Below, piece after piece: positions 46,511 through 57,100 of a stretch of 64,000 nt of DNA. The stretch spans positions 17,548,001 through 17,612,000 of the forward strand of contig NC_088307.1 of NCBI RefSeq assembly GCF_032854445.1, given 5' to 3'. The notes below the pieces were generated by a model, which worked only from the letters and a program-made list of their open reading frames with translations, did not search any database and was not told where the DNA came from. Position numbers and translations under genes: made by a program. Position 1 is the stretch's first letter. Each line of letters opens with the position of its first letter. This DNA is from Liolophura sinensis. Its lineage: Eukaryota; Mollusca; Polyplacophora; Chitonida; Chitonidae.

Positions 46511-47844
46511 TTTGGCCTCCAACTTCCTGACATCAAAAGGAAAGTGTTTTTCCCGCCAGAGGGTAAATTCTTAAACCACAGATGAAGACACCCTAGTCTA
46601 CAAGTCAAGTCAAACACATGTGGCCAGCTGAGTTGAGCCTCAAATCACTCCAGCCACAGTTACAGAACCACCAAACTTCTGGTGAGCTTTCCACCTCTCC
46701 AGCACACAATGGAATTCAAAAGCAAAAGCTCTGATTCCAATTTAGCCAGGATGTGGAAAGTGAAAACTTTCTTGTTCAACAAGGAACTGGTCTTGGAGAA
46801 ATCCGGTAAGGCATTGTGAGATCAGCTGTTCCTTGGGTACCGACCATGTGTAGAAAGGAAGAGGATATAGTGAGAGAGGGGTGGCTGGTCTACACCCAGT
46901 CTCCTGAAGCCCTGGGAGAGATAGATTATACAGGTCTACTAGTACATACTAAATGATACCAGGAGTGTGAGGCCTTAAGCCTGCATATCTAGCCAGGCCA
47001 CAACCACAGTGTACAGCTGCCATACTCCTTGACAAGGATCCAGTTACAGTCTCAGAGTTTCACAGTCTACACTGTTTATCAGGGCCCTTTGAACTTCCCT
47101 CTGCAGATTGTACTTGTACATGTATATGTTCCCAGTTTGCACATGGGCCCTCCGGACTCAGTCAAGTTCTGAAAACAGATGTCCTTAAATTGGTCCAGGA
47201 GCTAATGTGACTGCCATGTTTCCCCTCCTGGCCCCACTCCTCTGGGAGGAGGGGGGGGGGGGGCATATCAGGGGAGTACCAAGCTCTTGTTATGTCATCA
47301 GTCACTTTAGATTAGCCTTGGCATCAGGGCAGAGGCAGCTACAGCTGAGATCAGTTACTCTTTACCCACACCCTAACAATGGAACTGACACTTTTACGTG
47401 GCAGGCTACAGTAATGTCAGGAAACTCACATACACATGTATTAAAATCACATGACCAAATTCAGGTTCATTTTTTTCACTACAATATTCCACATACACTT
47501 AAAAGGACTACACTTCCCTATCCCCACACATGTACCGACACCCAAGAAAGAGAAACAATCTCATTATTGTCACATGCGCTTTATATCTGCACACAGGTCA
47601 CTCCTATAAATACAGCCAATTAAAGATGCCATTTCATTTGTTGTTTTTGTAATGTTTTATTTTTTTTTTCCACGTAACACTTTTCTCAGGCTTTTAATCG
47701 AACATATTTACTACAGTATTTAACATTTTCATTAAATCAAACATAAGGCTGCCATCTCAGCTATCGCCAAGGCAAAGGCATGCTATGGACATGAAAGAGG
47801 CTGCTCACCTGCAGTTCTACAGTATATAGCCTGTTCTGGGAGTC
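46511..47844. other. hemicentin 5' flank
   Basis: Expected to hold the hemicentin 5' UTR and promoter, but no TATA box or start site can be named with support. It contains a poly-G tract at about 47246-47262 and a poly-T tract near 47660. Confidence 0.4.
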
Positions 47845-49437
47845 TTCTGCCCACATTGCTTGTCATCCTTGTCTTCTGCCCACATAGCTTGTCATCCTTA
47901 TCTTCTGGCCACATTGCTTGTCATCGTTGTCTTCTGCCCACCTTTCTTGTCATCCTTGTCTTCTGCCCACATTGCTTGTCATCCTTATCTTCTGGTCACA
48001 TTGCTTGTCATCGTTGTCTTCTGCCCACATTGCTTGTCATCCTTGTCTTCTGCCCACATAGCTTGTCATCCTTATCTTCTGGCCACATTGCTTGTCATCC
48101 TTGTCTTCTGCTCACATTGCTTGTCATCCTCGTCTTCTGCCCACATTGCTTGTCATCCTTGTCTTTTGCCCACATTTCTTGTCATCCTTGTCTTCTGCCC
48201 ACATTGCTTGTCATCCTTGTCTTCTGCCCATATTGCTTGTCATCCTTATCTTCTGCCCACATTGCTTGTCATCCTTATCTTCTGGCCACATTGCTTGTCA
48301 TCCTTGTCTTCTGGTCACATTGCTTGTCATCCTTATCTTCTGGCCACATTGCTTGTCATCCTTGTCTTCTGCCCACATTGCTTGTCATCCTTATCTTCTG
48401 GCCACATTGCTTGTCATCCTTGTCTTCTGCTCACATTTCTTGTCATCCTTATCTTCTGCCCACATTGCTTGTCATCCTTATCTTCTGCCCACATTGCTTG
48501 TCATCCTTGTCTTCTGCTCACGTTGCTTGTCATCCTTGTCTTCTGCCCATATTGCTTGTCATCCTTATCTTCTGCCCACATTGCTTGTCATCCTTGTCTT
48601 CTGCCCACATTGCTTGTCATCCTTATCTTCTGCCCACATTGCTTGTCATCCTTGTCTTCTGCCCACATTGCTTGTCATCCTTATCTTCTGCCCACATTGC
48701 TTGTCATCCTTGTCTTCTGCTCACATTGCTTGTCATCCTTATCTTCTGCCCACATTGCTTGTCATCCTTATCTTCTGCTCACATTGCTTGTCATCCTTGT
48801 CTTCTGCTCACATTTCTTGTCATCCTTGTCTTTTGCCCACATTGTTTGTCATCTTTGTCTTCTGCCCACATTGTTTGTCATCCTTATCTTCTGTCCACAT
48901 TGCTTGTCATCCTTATCTTCTGCCCACATTGCTTGTCATCCTTGTCTTCTGCCCACATTGCTTGTCATCCTTGTCTTCTGCCCACATTGCTTGTCATCCT
49001 TGTCTTCTGCCCAAATTTCTTGTCATCCTTGTCTTCTGGCCACATTGCTTGTCATCCTTATCTTCTGCCCACATTGCTTGTCATCCTTATCTTCTGGCCA
49101 CATTTCTTGTCATCCTTGTCTTCTGCCCACATTGCTTGTCATCATTGTCTTCTGCTCACATTGCTTGTCATCATTGTCTTCTGCTCACATTGCTTGTCAT
49201 CCTTGTCTTCTGCCCACATTGCTTGTCATCCTTATCTTCTGGCCACATTGCTTGTCATCCTTGCCTTCTGTTTGCATTGCTTGTCATCCTTGTCTTCTGC
49301 CTACATTGCTTGTCATCCTTATCTTCTGCTCACATTGCTTGCCATCCTTGTCTTCTGCCCACATTGCTTGTCATCCTTGTCTTCTGCTCACATTGCTCCT
49401 CATCCTTATTTTTCGCTCACACTGCTTGTCATCCTAT
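47845..49437. repeat. 29-bp minisatellite array, open in all three plus frames
   Basis: About 54 units of ACATTGCTTGTCATCCTTGT, CTTCTGCCC with common variants (CTTAT for CTTGT, GGCC, GCTC, TTTCTT). 29 is not a multiple of three, so one frame passes through all three readings with an 87-bp, 29-residue period. None contains a stop, which gives overlapping ORFs of 457-548 codons. No start context, splice pattern or non-repeat domain supports coding. Confidence 0.95.
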
Positions 49438-50146
49438 GAAATTGAAACAATACAGTTTCTCTTAATCTGGCTTTTTAACTACTTTTTAACTGTTGAAATA
49501 AATTGATGATTAAGAGTGACTCTGACTTGAACTATGTCCTTTCCTCATTTGGGGACAGTGTATAACCCCCCCTTGTGCCAACTGGGACAAGTACGTTGGA
49601 ACAAGCCTGGGTTACACTTGGCAATTACGAAACATATTGAAAATTATGTTGAAAACCCTCTTTCATGATCTGTAATCTGTAAAAATGCTAATCATTTTAG
49701 TGTTTTCTTTTCTTTTGTGCAACATGGATGCACATACCTGTTTTTGGGCAGTCTACAAAGAAGATGTAATGTCTATATAATTAAATCAACCATACCGGAG
49801 ATTTTGGACAAAATATCCATGCTTGCCAATCAAATCAAATTTTCTGTATTTACCAAGAACATTGCCTTTCAGTAAATATCAAGGCTTGATCAATTTTGGC
49901 CCCAAATCTCCGGTTTTGTCTCATTAGATAGATAACAATGATGATTAACATACCTGGGAACTCCACATGCATGGCTGATAACTGAACTGTATGCATAACT
50001 TTCTGCACTGATTCCCGAGGGCATTCCATTCCATTAGTGTACCCTCATGATTTGTGTTCGTACATTTCAAGAGTTTACAAAAGAGTCAACTTTAAGTACA
50101 GTACTTTTCCAGTTTAAATACAAAAACTTTCTCCATACAAGGAGAA
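49438..50146. other. non-coding stretch
   Basis: No supported feature. Confidence 0.5.
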
Positions 50147-50380
50147 AGCACAGCATAATAACCCAGGAGCCTTTCACCAATGCGGTCGCTGTGATATCAA
50201 GTCCAGCTCATGCTGGCTTCCTCCCTGGCCATAAGTGGGAAGGTCTGGCAGGATCTTGGGGATGGTCCTGGGTTTCTTCCGGGCTCTGCCCAGTTTCCCC
50301 TCACCGTAATGCTGGCTACCGTCATATATGTGAAATATTCTTGAGTATAGCGTAAAACACCAAACAAATAAATAAATGAA
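50147..50380 (+). mobile_element. SINE family 1, lacking only the first part of the head
   Basis: Sense copy from GCATAATAACCCAGGAGCC to ACACCAAACAAATAAATAAA. Confidence 0.88.
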
Positions 50381-50640
50381 TATATTTACTCTAGGCAATC
50401 TATTCAGATACACCCAGGCATATGAGTGTTCAGTGTAAAAACTGATATCAGTTTATGCTTTCCCAGCTTTTAAGTGAAATATTCCTGAGTACAGCGTAAA
50501 ACACCAATCAAATAAATAAATGAATACATTTACTCTAGGCAATCTATTCTGATATACCCAGGCATATGAGTGTTCAGTGTAAAAACTGATATCAGTTTAT
50601 GCTTTCTCAGCTTTTAAGTGAAATATTCTTGAGTATGGCG
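50381..50640. repeat. 144-bp tandem duplication of SINE 3' end plus tail segment
   Basis: The SINE end (GTGAAATATTCTTGAG) recurs at about 50328, 50472 and 50616, a 144-bp period. Each copy is separated by the segment TTTACTCTAGGCAATCTATT to TCAGTTTATGCTTTC. The same junction exists in reverse at 28828-28955. Confidence 0.9.
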
Positions 50641-50689
50641 TAAAACAAAACCACTGAACCGATCCACTTCAACCTTGGTACACGTCCCA

Positions 50690-50845
50690 AACAAAAAAGT
50701 TTTCTTTTAACTCATACAGAGCTCGTAAAGAACTTGTAAAGAACTCGCTAATCCAAGAGTTGGTGTAATTAATTAAAACTGGTACAGGGACACGAGTTCT
50801 TCACAAGTTCATAACTGTGGTTTTTAAAAGAATGAGTTATTAACA
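50690..50845. repeat. imperfect foldback sequence
   Basis: GTAAAGAACTTGTAAAGAAC near 50716 and its near-complement in GAGTTCTTCACAAGTTCATA near 50802 form arms that extend outward to ACTCAT and ATGAGT. Possibly a MITE relic. Confidence 0.5.
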
Positions 50846-53800
50846 ATTTATTCAAACATAGTCCATTTACAAGGATTGCATTAACAAGTTAGAGACAAGT
50901 TGTTAAGTTAGTCTCTTCTTCATGCATGCAGATAATACAAGTTAACAACAAGTTATTAAGACAATTTTTTTTCTTGACCACCTAACAGTACAAGTTGTTT
51001 ACAAGTTAATAAAACTAGTCAAGTGACTATAATTGGGTGGAAGTCAAACCTTCTTTAAATTATAAATCTAATCCATATGTAAACAGGCTTGGGCGGACCA
51101 TTGAAAATAGTGCAAAAGTATGTCAACTTTGAAAACTGCACAATTGGATTGAACATTAACATTTCTGAGAACTCTTTAACCTCAAGATTAGGAATTTTTA
51201 TGTAAAATGGTAGTAAAATTAAATCTGATTTTAATGAAACTTAGGTATGTTTAAGGCACAGGGTTGGCCAAGGAGCAGTGTCATGCGAATACAGGGCGAA
51301 ACTGGTCATGGTACATAAAGTTTGAGAAAGATTTTTAAAGGTCGCCATTGGTCAAAAAAATGACGTCAAAAATAAGCTTTGAATTTTGATATTACCTTGA
51401 TGTATTCTGAGGTAGGCATGACTTCCATTCTGCCCTTAGTTTTTCCCCCGTGTTGTGCAGTTTTCATGAAATTGGCAACAAAAGTTTTCAAAACTGTTCG
51501 AAAGTCTTTCATCTACTTAACTTGGGGGCATAATTCGTGCAAGACAGCATGAAACTAATTAGGACTACTGCTGTTTACTGTGTGAAGGGGCATCGAACTG
51601 GCAACAGAGTATTCTTTCTCCTTTGTGTTTGACTATGAGCAGAAGATCAAAGCCACATGATCTTTGTGCTAGCCTATAGTACTAATCCCAGTGTACGTGA
51701 CACAGGTTCAAATCCAGCACATCCCTTTCAATTTTTTTTCATGTTTTTTATCCTTTTTACAGTAGTTATCATATGTGGTACTATTACTAATATAATTTAT
51801 GTTTAGCGTACAGAGCTGATCCCCAGAATCGCTGTCCTATATTTATAAGCTTGTTTTTTCCTCATTCCCAGATGTGGTTATATGGTCTAGCTATACCGGT
51901 AGTCGAAAATGAAAACAAATATCATTATGTATGCAAATAAATTAAGGATATCAAGCTATAAAATGTCAGCTTCAGATTAAACATAAGTAAATTGTGCAAT
52001 AATTTTGGACACATTAATTAAAAAATATAGACCGATTTTGCAATCAACCTGTGGATAAAATTAAAGACTATAATGTGAGTTGCCTATTTTTTAATTAAAT
52101 TTACATACGAATTTCACATCAGATTTACTTTATATAACTGCAGTTGTCAATTACATATGAATTATTGTCTAGATTCAGCTGTTCATCGCAGCGTGTCCTC
52201 ATTTCCTAATTTGCCTTTTTTTGACACTCGACACTGCACGCCCACATTGGTTAATATCCTAGAATTAGGAATAAAAGAAAATGTGGAATTCCTCTTCACA
52301 TTTCATCTGGTCATGTCATATTAACAAATTTATATACAAAGAAATGTAAACTAAACGCGCATAGTATCACTGTGATAAGACAACATCAAAGAACGAAGAA
52401 CTTTCCCCCCTCCTTTTCATACCATGCTTCAAGAGTTGAGAACTCTCTATTACTCGGGGTAGAAAAGCTACAACAAGCGCAAAGTGCTTGTCTACAACAA
52501 GGGCAAAGTGCTTGTTGCAAGTTTTAAACACTAAGCCCGACAAAAGCAAATTTCATTGAAGATAAAGGTAAGTTTGGTAGAAATAATTTGACGCATAACC
52601 AGATGCACAGATTATTGTTCTGGTGTGTTTGCGAAAAAAAGCCCCCCGCCTTGAATGTCGAGGACTGTCACTGATATGTGGCGATATTTGGACATCGACT
52701 AATATCAACGCATTATATACATGGACCGCATTTAACCTAACTTGTCGGCACGGTAGGAACTCACATAGGAGAAACAGATATTTTCGTTGTGAAGCATTGT
52801 ATTAAACCTTTGTTGACTTTTCTCACCACGCAGTGAAAGTCCGTAATCGAATGAAGCATGAAAGCAAATGAGGAATGACAAAACTATATATAATGAATGC
52901 TCCCTTACTATAAGAAGACGAAAACCTGTCATTCCGCACTACACCACACTTGAGGAATATGTGGCAACTGCTTTGACGATTGCTTAGTTCAATTAAATTA
53001 AACCTGTCATGAACTAACGGTTACTAAACTACCAAACCATCATGTAAGACGGGTTGGAAGTTGAATGTCACGTGACCATCCTTTCGTGTCTAAAACAAAA
53101 TGGATACCCAGTTTTAAAGCATTGGGGAAAAGGTCACTTTTTGCCACTTTGCCAGGGACCAGTAAGATCTAGTTGTACGAAATAACATCACGATGCAATA
53201 ACGTTGGGAGGACCGTTTTTTCACCCACGCGTTTGTTACTAAGGAGATCACGTGTGGTCTCTGGCTTCCGAGCCATCTTCAGAATATGTATCATAGTCGC
53301 AAATGTTACCATGTTCAAAACTGTTCAGCCCGGGTGCCACTAAAACCGTGCTCCATGTGACACAAAAACACTGTTACTCTGTGTGAAGGAAATGTCTCCC
53401 ACTCGCTCACCTGAAAAAAAAAACACAGGCTACCATGATGTTGCTACTGGCACAAATGGACTTCCGTTCAAAATGCGCCAAAGGCGGTGCAACAAAAACA
53501 AAAGGCAACAAAGTACTATCACCCTGATGATGTGATTCGTGAGTTGTGAAGATGACAACATGGTGGCCATGCAGTTACTTGTCCAGGGGAGGATGTGGGG
53601 ATATTTTGTTCCTGGTGAGCCACTGCAGCAAAGTAGGGGAAAATATGATTAGGGAGTGGGTTTCCACAGTTTTTTCTGCTGCAAGCTTAGCGTAGTTGTA
53701 GCAATGCCCAGGCTAAATTGAACGAAGACGAGCTTCAATCTTTGAACCAGATCACATGTACATTGATGGTGCATATGTTACACATGGAACATATTACATA

Positions 53801-54003
53801 AAGACTCCATCGCCTTAATTGTATGGTGAAAGTAATGTTTAAAGCAATAATAAACCTTGAAAACGTTCCTTGGACCAAGCAGTTAATTAATATGCCTAAG
53901 CAAGCTTTAGATTAGCACATATGTGTTTTCAGTCACAGAATCTGTTATGGTTGTAACAGGACTGTCAAATTTTGGCTCATCACTGCCTTTATTGTCTTTT
54001 CCA
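50846..54003. other. interval upstream of the ACTR5 coding region
   Basis: It should contain the ACTR5 promoter and a 5' UTR exon, since the ATG-bearing exon begins at a clear acceptor. No start site can be named. A 24-bp direct repeat (ACAACAAGSGCAAAGTGCTT) occurs twice at about 52471-52517. A B-box-like GGTTCAAATCCAGC lies at about 51709-51722. Confidence 0.4.
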
Positions 54004-54147
54004 GACTGTTAATCAAGACTGGTCAGGGATGGCTGATACAACAGAGGTGCCAAGAGTGGTAAAGTTCCAAGATGTGAGGCCGTCGCCAGATCCAATACAC
54101 GAGTACACGGCCTTCTCTGAAGAACATCCCTATTATCATTGATAATG
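54004..54147 (+). CDS. ACTR5: ACTR5 exon with start codon (apparent frameshift)
   Basis: Acceptor GTCTTTTCCAG at 54003, so a 5' UTR intron precedes it. ATG at 54029 reads [16 protein letters not shown] and [14 protein letters not shown]. The conserved IPIIIDN before the donor AATG|GTAAAC is one base out of this frame, and the ATG frame stops at 54143. No splice event can explain this in so short a stretch. Confidence 0.85.
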
Positions 54148-57100
54148 GTAAACGTTGTGAATTGTTACATTGTTAAGGTGTAGTGGTTATCTCTGGGCAT
54201 GGAGCTAGGTTACCGCATTGACCCCGAGATATTCAACCGAAATGTCGGCCACTGTGACTAACAAAGAACTCGCTAGTCATGCCAAGGGGAGTCCTGGTTT
54301 GACACGAGCTTCACAGCTGAATGTGAAAACAAGTATAGCTGAGCTGTGACAAACTATAGATAGGATTGAGAAAAACAATCAGATTACCGCATGCTATAGC
54401 AAGTGTAAAAGTGTTGCATTTATATCACCTTTGACAACTTTTTGGTAATTTACAAATAGATCGGTACTTATGCCAAGGATCGTGTGTGTGTTAAATTTTT
54501 TTAGGTTTTAACTTTTAACACAAAGGTCTTTGCAGTTAAAATGTATATATGACACCCCACTCTGTTCCTGTAAAGGTAGATTATAACAATCTCTAGACAG
54601 TGTTAAATCCCATGTTCATAACATGGCGGTCATAAACACGCTTCGGTTAAATATTGTACTTGCATGTTTGGAAATTGATGCCTTATACCAACTTCACATT
54701 GCAACAATTTTTAAACATTGTATTAGTGCAAGGCTGTTCTACTCATATTGTCTGAGAACTCAGTTATGTGTGCGTAAATGTCATAACAAGTAACTGACAG
54801 CTTACAGAATTCAACATTGGCCAATTAGACAAACTTACTTTCATTGACACGCCCCTTGGAATAATGAGGATGGAATAATGGAATAACGATTGGGAGATCT
54901 CCCGCCAGATTTAGAGCAAAAGACGAGAGTTCATAATTTTACACGCGGTCACATGCCCAGTGAAATCTCTACATTTTCTAGTGACTTCTAGTTTGACCTT
55001 TTTACAATGACTTGTTACTAAACCTTGGTACTAAATCTTTTCAGTAAAGCCAACATAAAGTCATGTAGTGGTAGGTGTATTTTTAATGATGTTGACAACA
55101 ATTAATCTATTTATCATGGGAAGAATTGAAAACAGTTACCAAAACAACATGTGGACTGATCAGGTCTGTACGGTGATTGACTGGTCCCACAAACAATGTT
55201 GGAACTTCAAAGGCTATACCCAGAGCAGTGCGAAGTTGCGATTTGCATATCAATACAAATTGGCTGTTAATATTTGAAAATGCTCAGTCAGCTACAGTTT
55301 GGAACCTCTTCACCCTAATTTCCATACAATGAATGCTATTGTCAGATCAGTAGAGCCTACATTGGGAAGGTGTGAATGTTCTGAGGCAGACAAATGTCTC
55401 ACATTGCCTGATTACTTTTGGGGGGAAAATACTTGGTCCGGAAAGTAAACGGTAAGAACTGCGGATCCTGCTGATTATGACTGCAACTGAATGAACCTAT
55501 CGTAAATAACACGGAAGTTGGAATGGCAAGTTTGCAACAACACCACCACCATCAAAGATGGCAGAAAATAGCTTAACCCAGCAAGTTTTCCAGATATAAT
55601 TTTCCAGTGAAGGTGGGTTCTCTGCATACTGTTGACATCATTATGCTAGATAGCTAGGTTCTCCAGGTCAGTCAATGCCCCAGTCAACAGCGACCAGCAG
55701 TATTTTCGTACGGTGGCAGCACAGATTAAATTCACCCCAGGAGGGAACCACGTATATCCATTGATGATTGCCAATGGTCGATTATTCGGGTGGTTGATGT
55801 TTTGAAAAAAAGGCGCATTACAAACCATGTTTTTTCATATATTGCACTTCAGGGAAGAAATGATATCCATTTACCATTTTTGGTTGCTTATTTCAGGCCT
55901 GCATATAACTTTAACTGACACATTTCAGTTCTATTCATTAACGCTAGTGCTTTGAAGACATTTCATGTTATTTACATCTGAAGGTTGTCAGGCACAACTG
56001 AAAGTTTTTCTGACAAGATATTTGATGCCTGACAATGTCAGGCTTGCCATGTACTGTTATGAACTTTCTTTTTTAGAGATTTCCATGGTATTTTAACGTG
56101 TATTACTTTTCTTGTTCTAGGGTCGTTTCAGTGCCGTGCGGGCTGGGCGACTTCACAGCAGCCCGAGCTCATCTTCAGAAATGTCACAGCGAAACAACGA
56201 GGTAAAAAGGTGAGGACTTGTATATGCAAATGACTTTTGCTCTAACTTTTAGCTTTTTATTGGCTTGCCGCGATTGCTGGCGTCGAAGTAGTGTCAAGAT
56301 AACTGATTGGGACAGTATCTAAAAAGTACTGCATGTGTAAAACTCAGGTTTTGCATACATATAGATCACAATGACGTAAGTGTACGAATTTCTGTAAATT
56401 TTGTCTTCTGTTTTATCATGTTAGAATCCAGGTTAGGGTAAATGTTTCAGTACTTTATGTGCTGAGGTGAAAATTTGGATTCACGTGAGTCTTACATGCG
56501 AACTCTTTGGTAGATCTAAGTTTTTTTTAATTTCTCATTAAACTGGATCAATCTTGGTGTAAACGATTGGGTGAATGAATCAGTTTTAAAGAAAAATGCA
56601 CTAAATGTGAAATACCGAGATATAGGGGAAGCTCAAAATACCAGTGAATAAACGCCATTTATCAGTTAAGTTTTACTTATCAGCCATGCTTGTCTTGCAG
56701 GATTCTGAAGTGCAGATAGGCAATGAAATCAACAATATCGAGGTCTTACGCTGGCTTTTGAGGTCACAGTTTGACAGGAATGTTGTCACACAGTATGATG
56801 TTCAGGTAATAGGGATCGTAAAATTGTCACACAACACAATGTTCAGGTAAATGGATCATGAAAGTGTCACACATTACCATGTTCAGGTAATAGGGATCGT
56901 AAAATTGTCAGGCAACACAATGTTCAGGTAAAAGGAATTTTAAAATTGTCACACAATACAATGTTCAGGTAAAAGGGATCATAAGATTGTCAGGCAATAC
57001 AATGTTCAGGTAAAGGGATCACGAAAGTGTCACTCATTACGACGTTCAGGCAAAAGGTATCATGGAATTGTCAGGCAATGGAATTTTCAGGTAAAAGGAT

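Noticed and set aside
46511-46522. Hemicentin start at 46522
   Set aside because: The codon there is TTG. The first in-frame ATG codons are at 46510 and 46468.
47856-49506. Three ORFs of 457-548 codons on the plus strand
   Set aside because: They are the same 29-bp repeat in different frames. There are no unique domains and no sequence sign of selection.
46511-54028. Shared bidirectional promoter for hemicentin and ACTR5
   Set aside because: The coding starts are 7.5 kb apart with a large minisatellite and SINE between them, which is far beyond usual bidirectional promoters.
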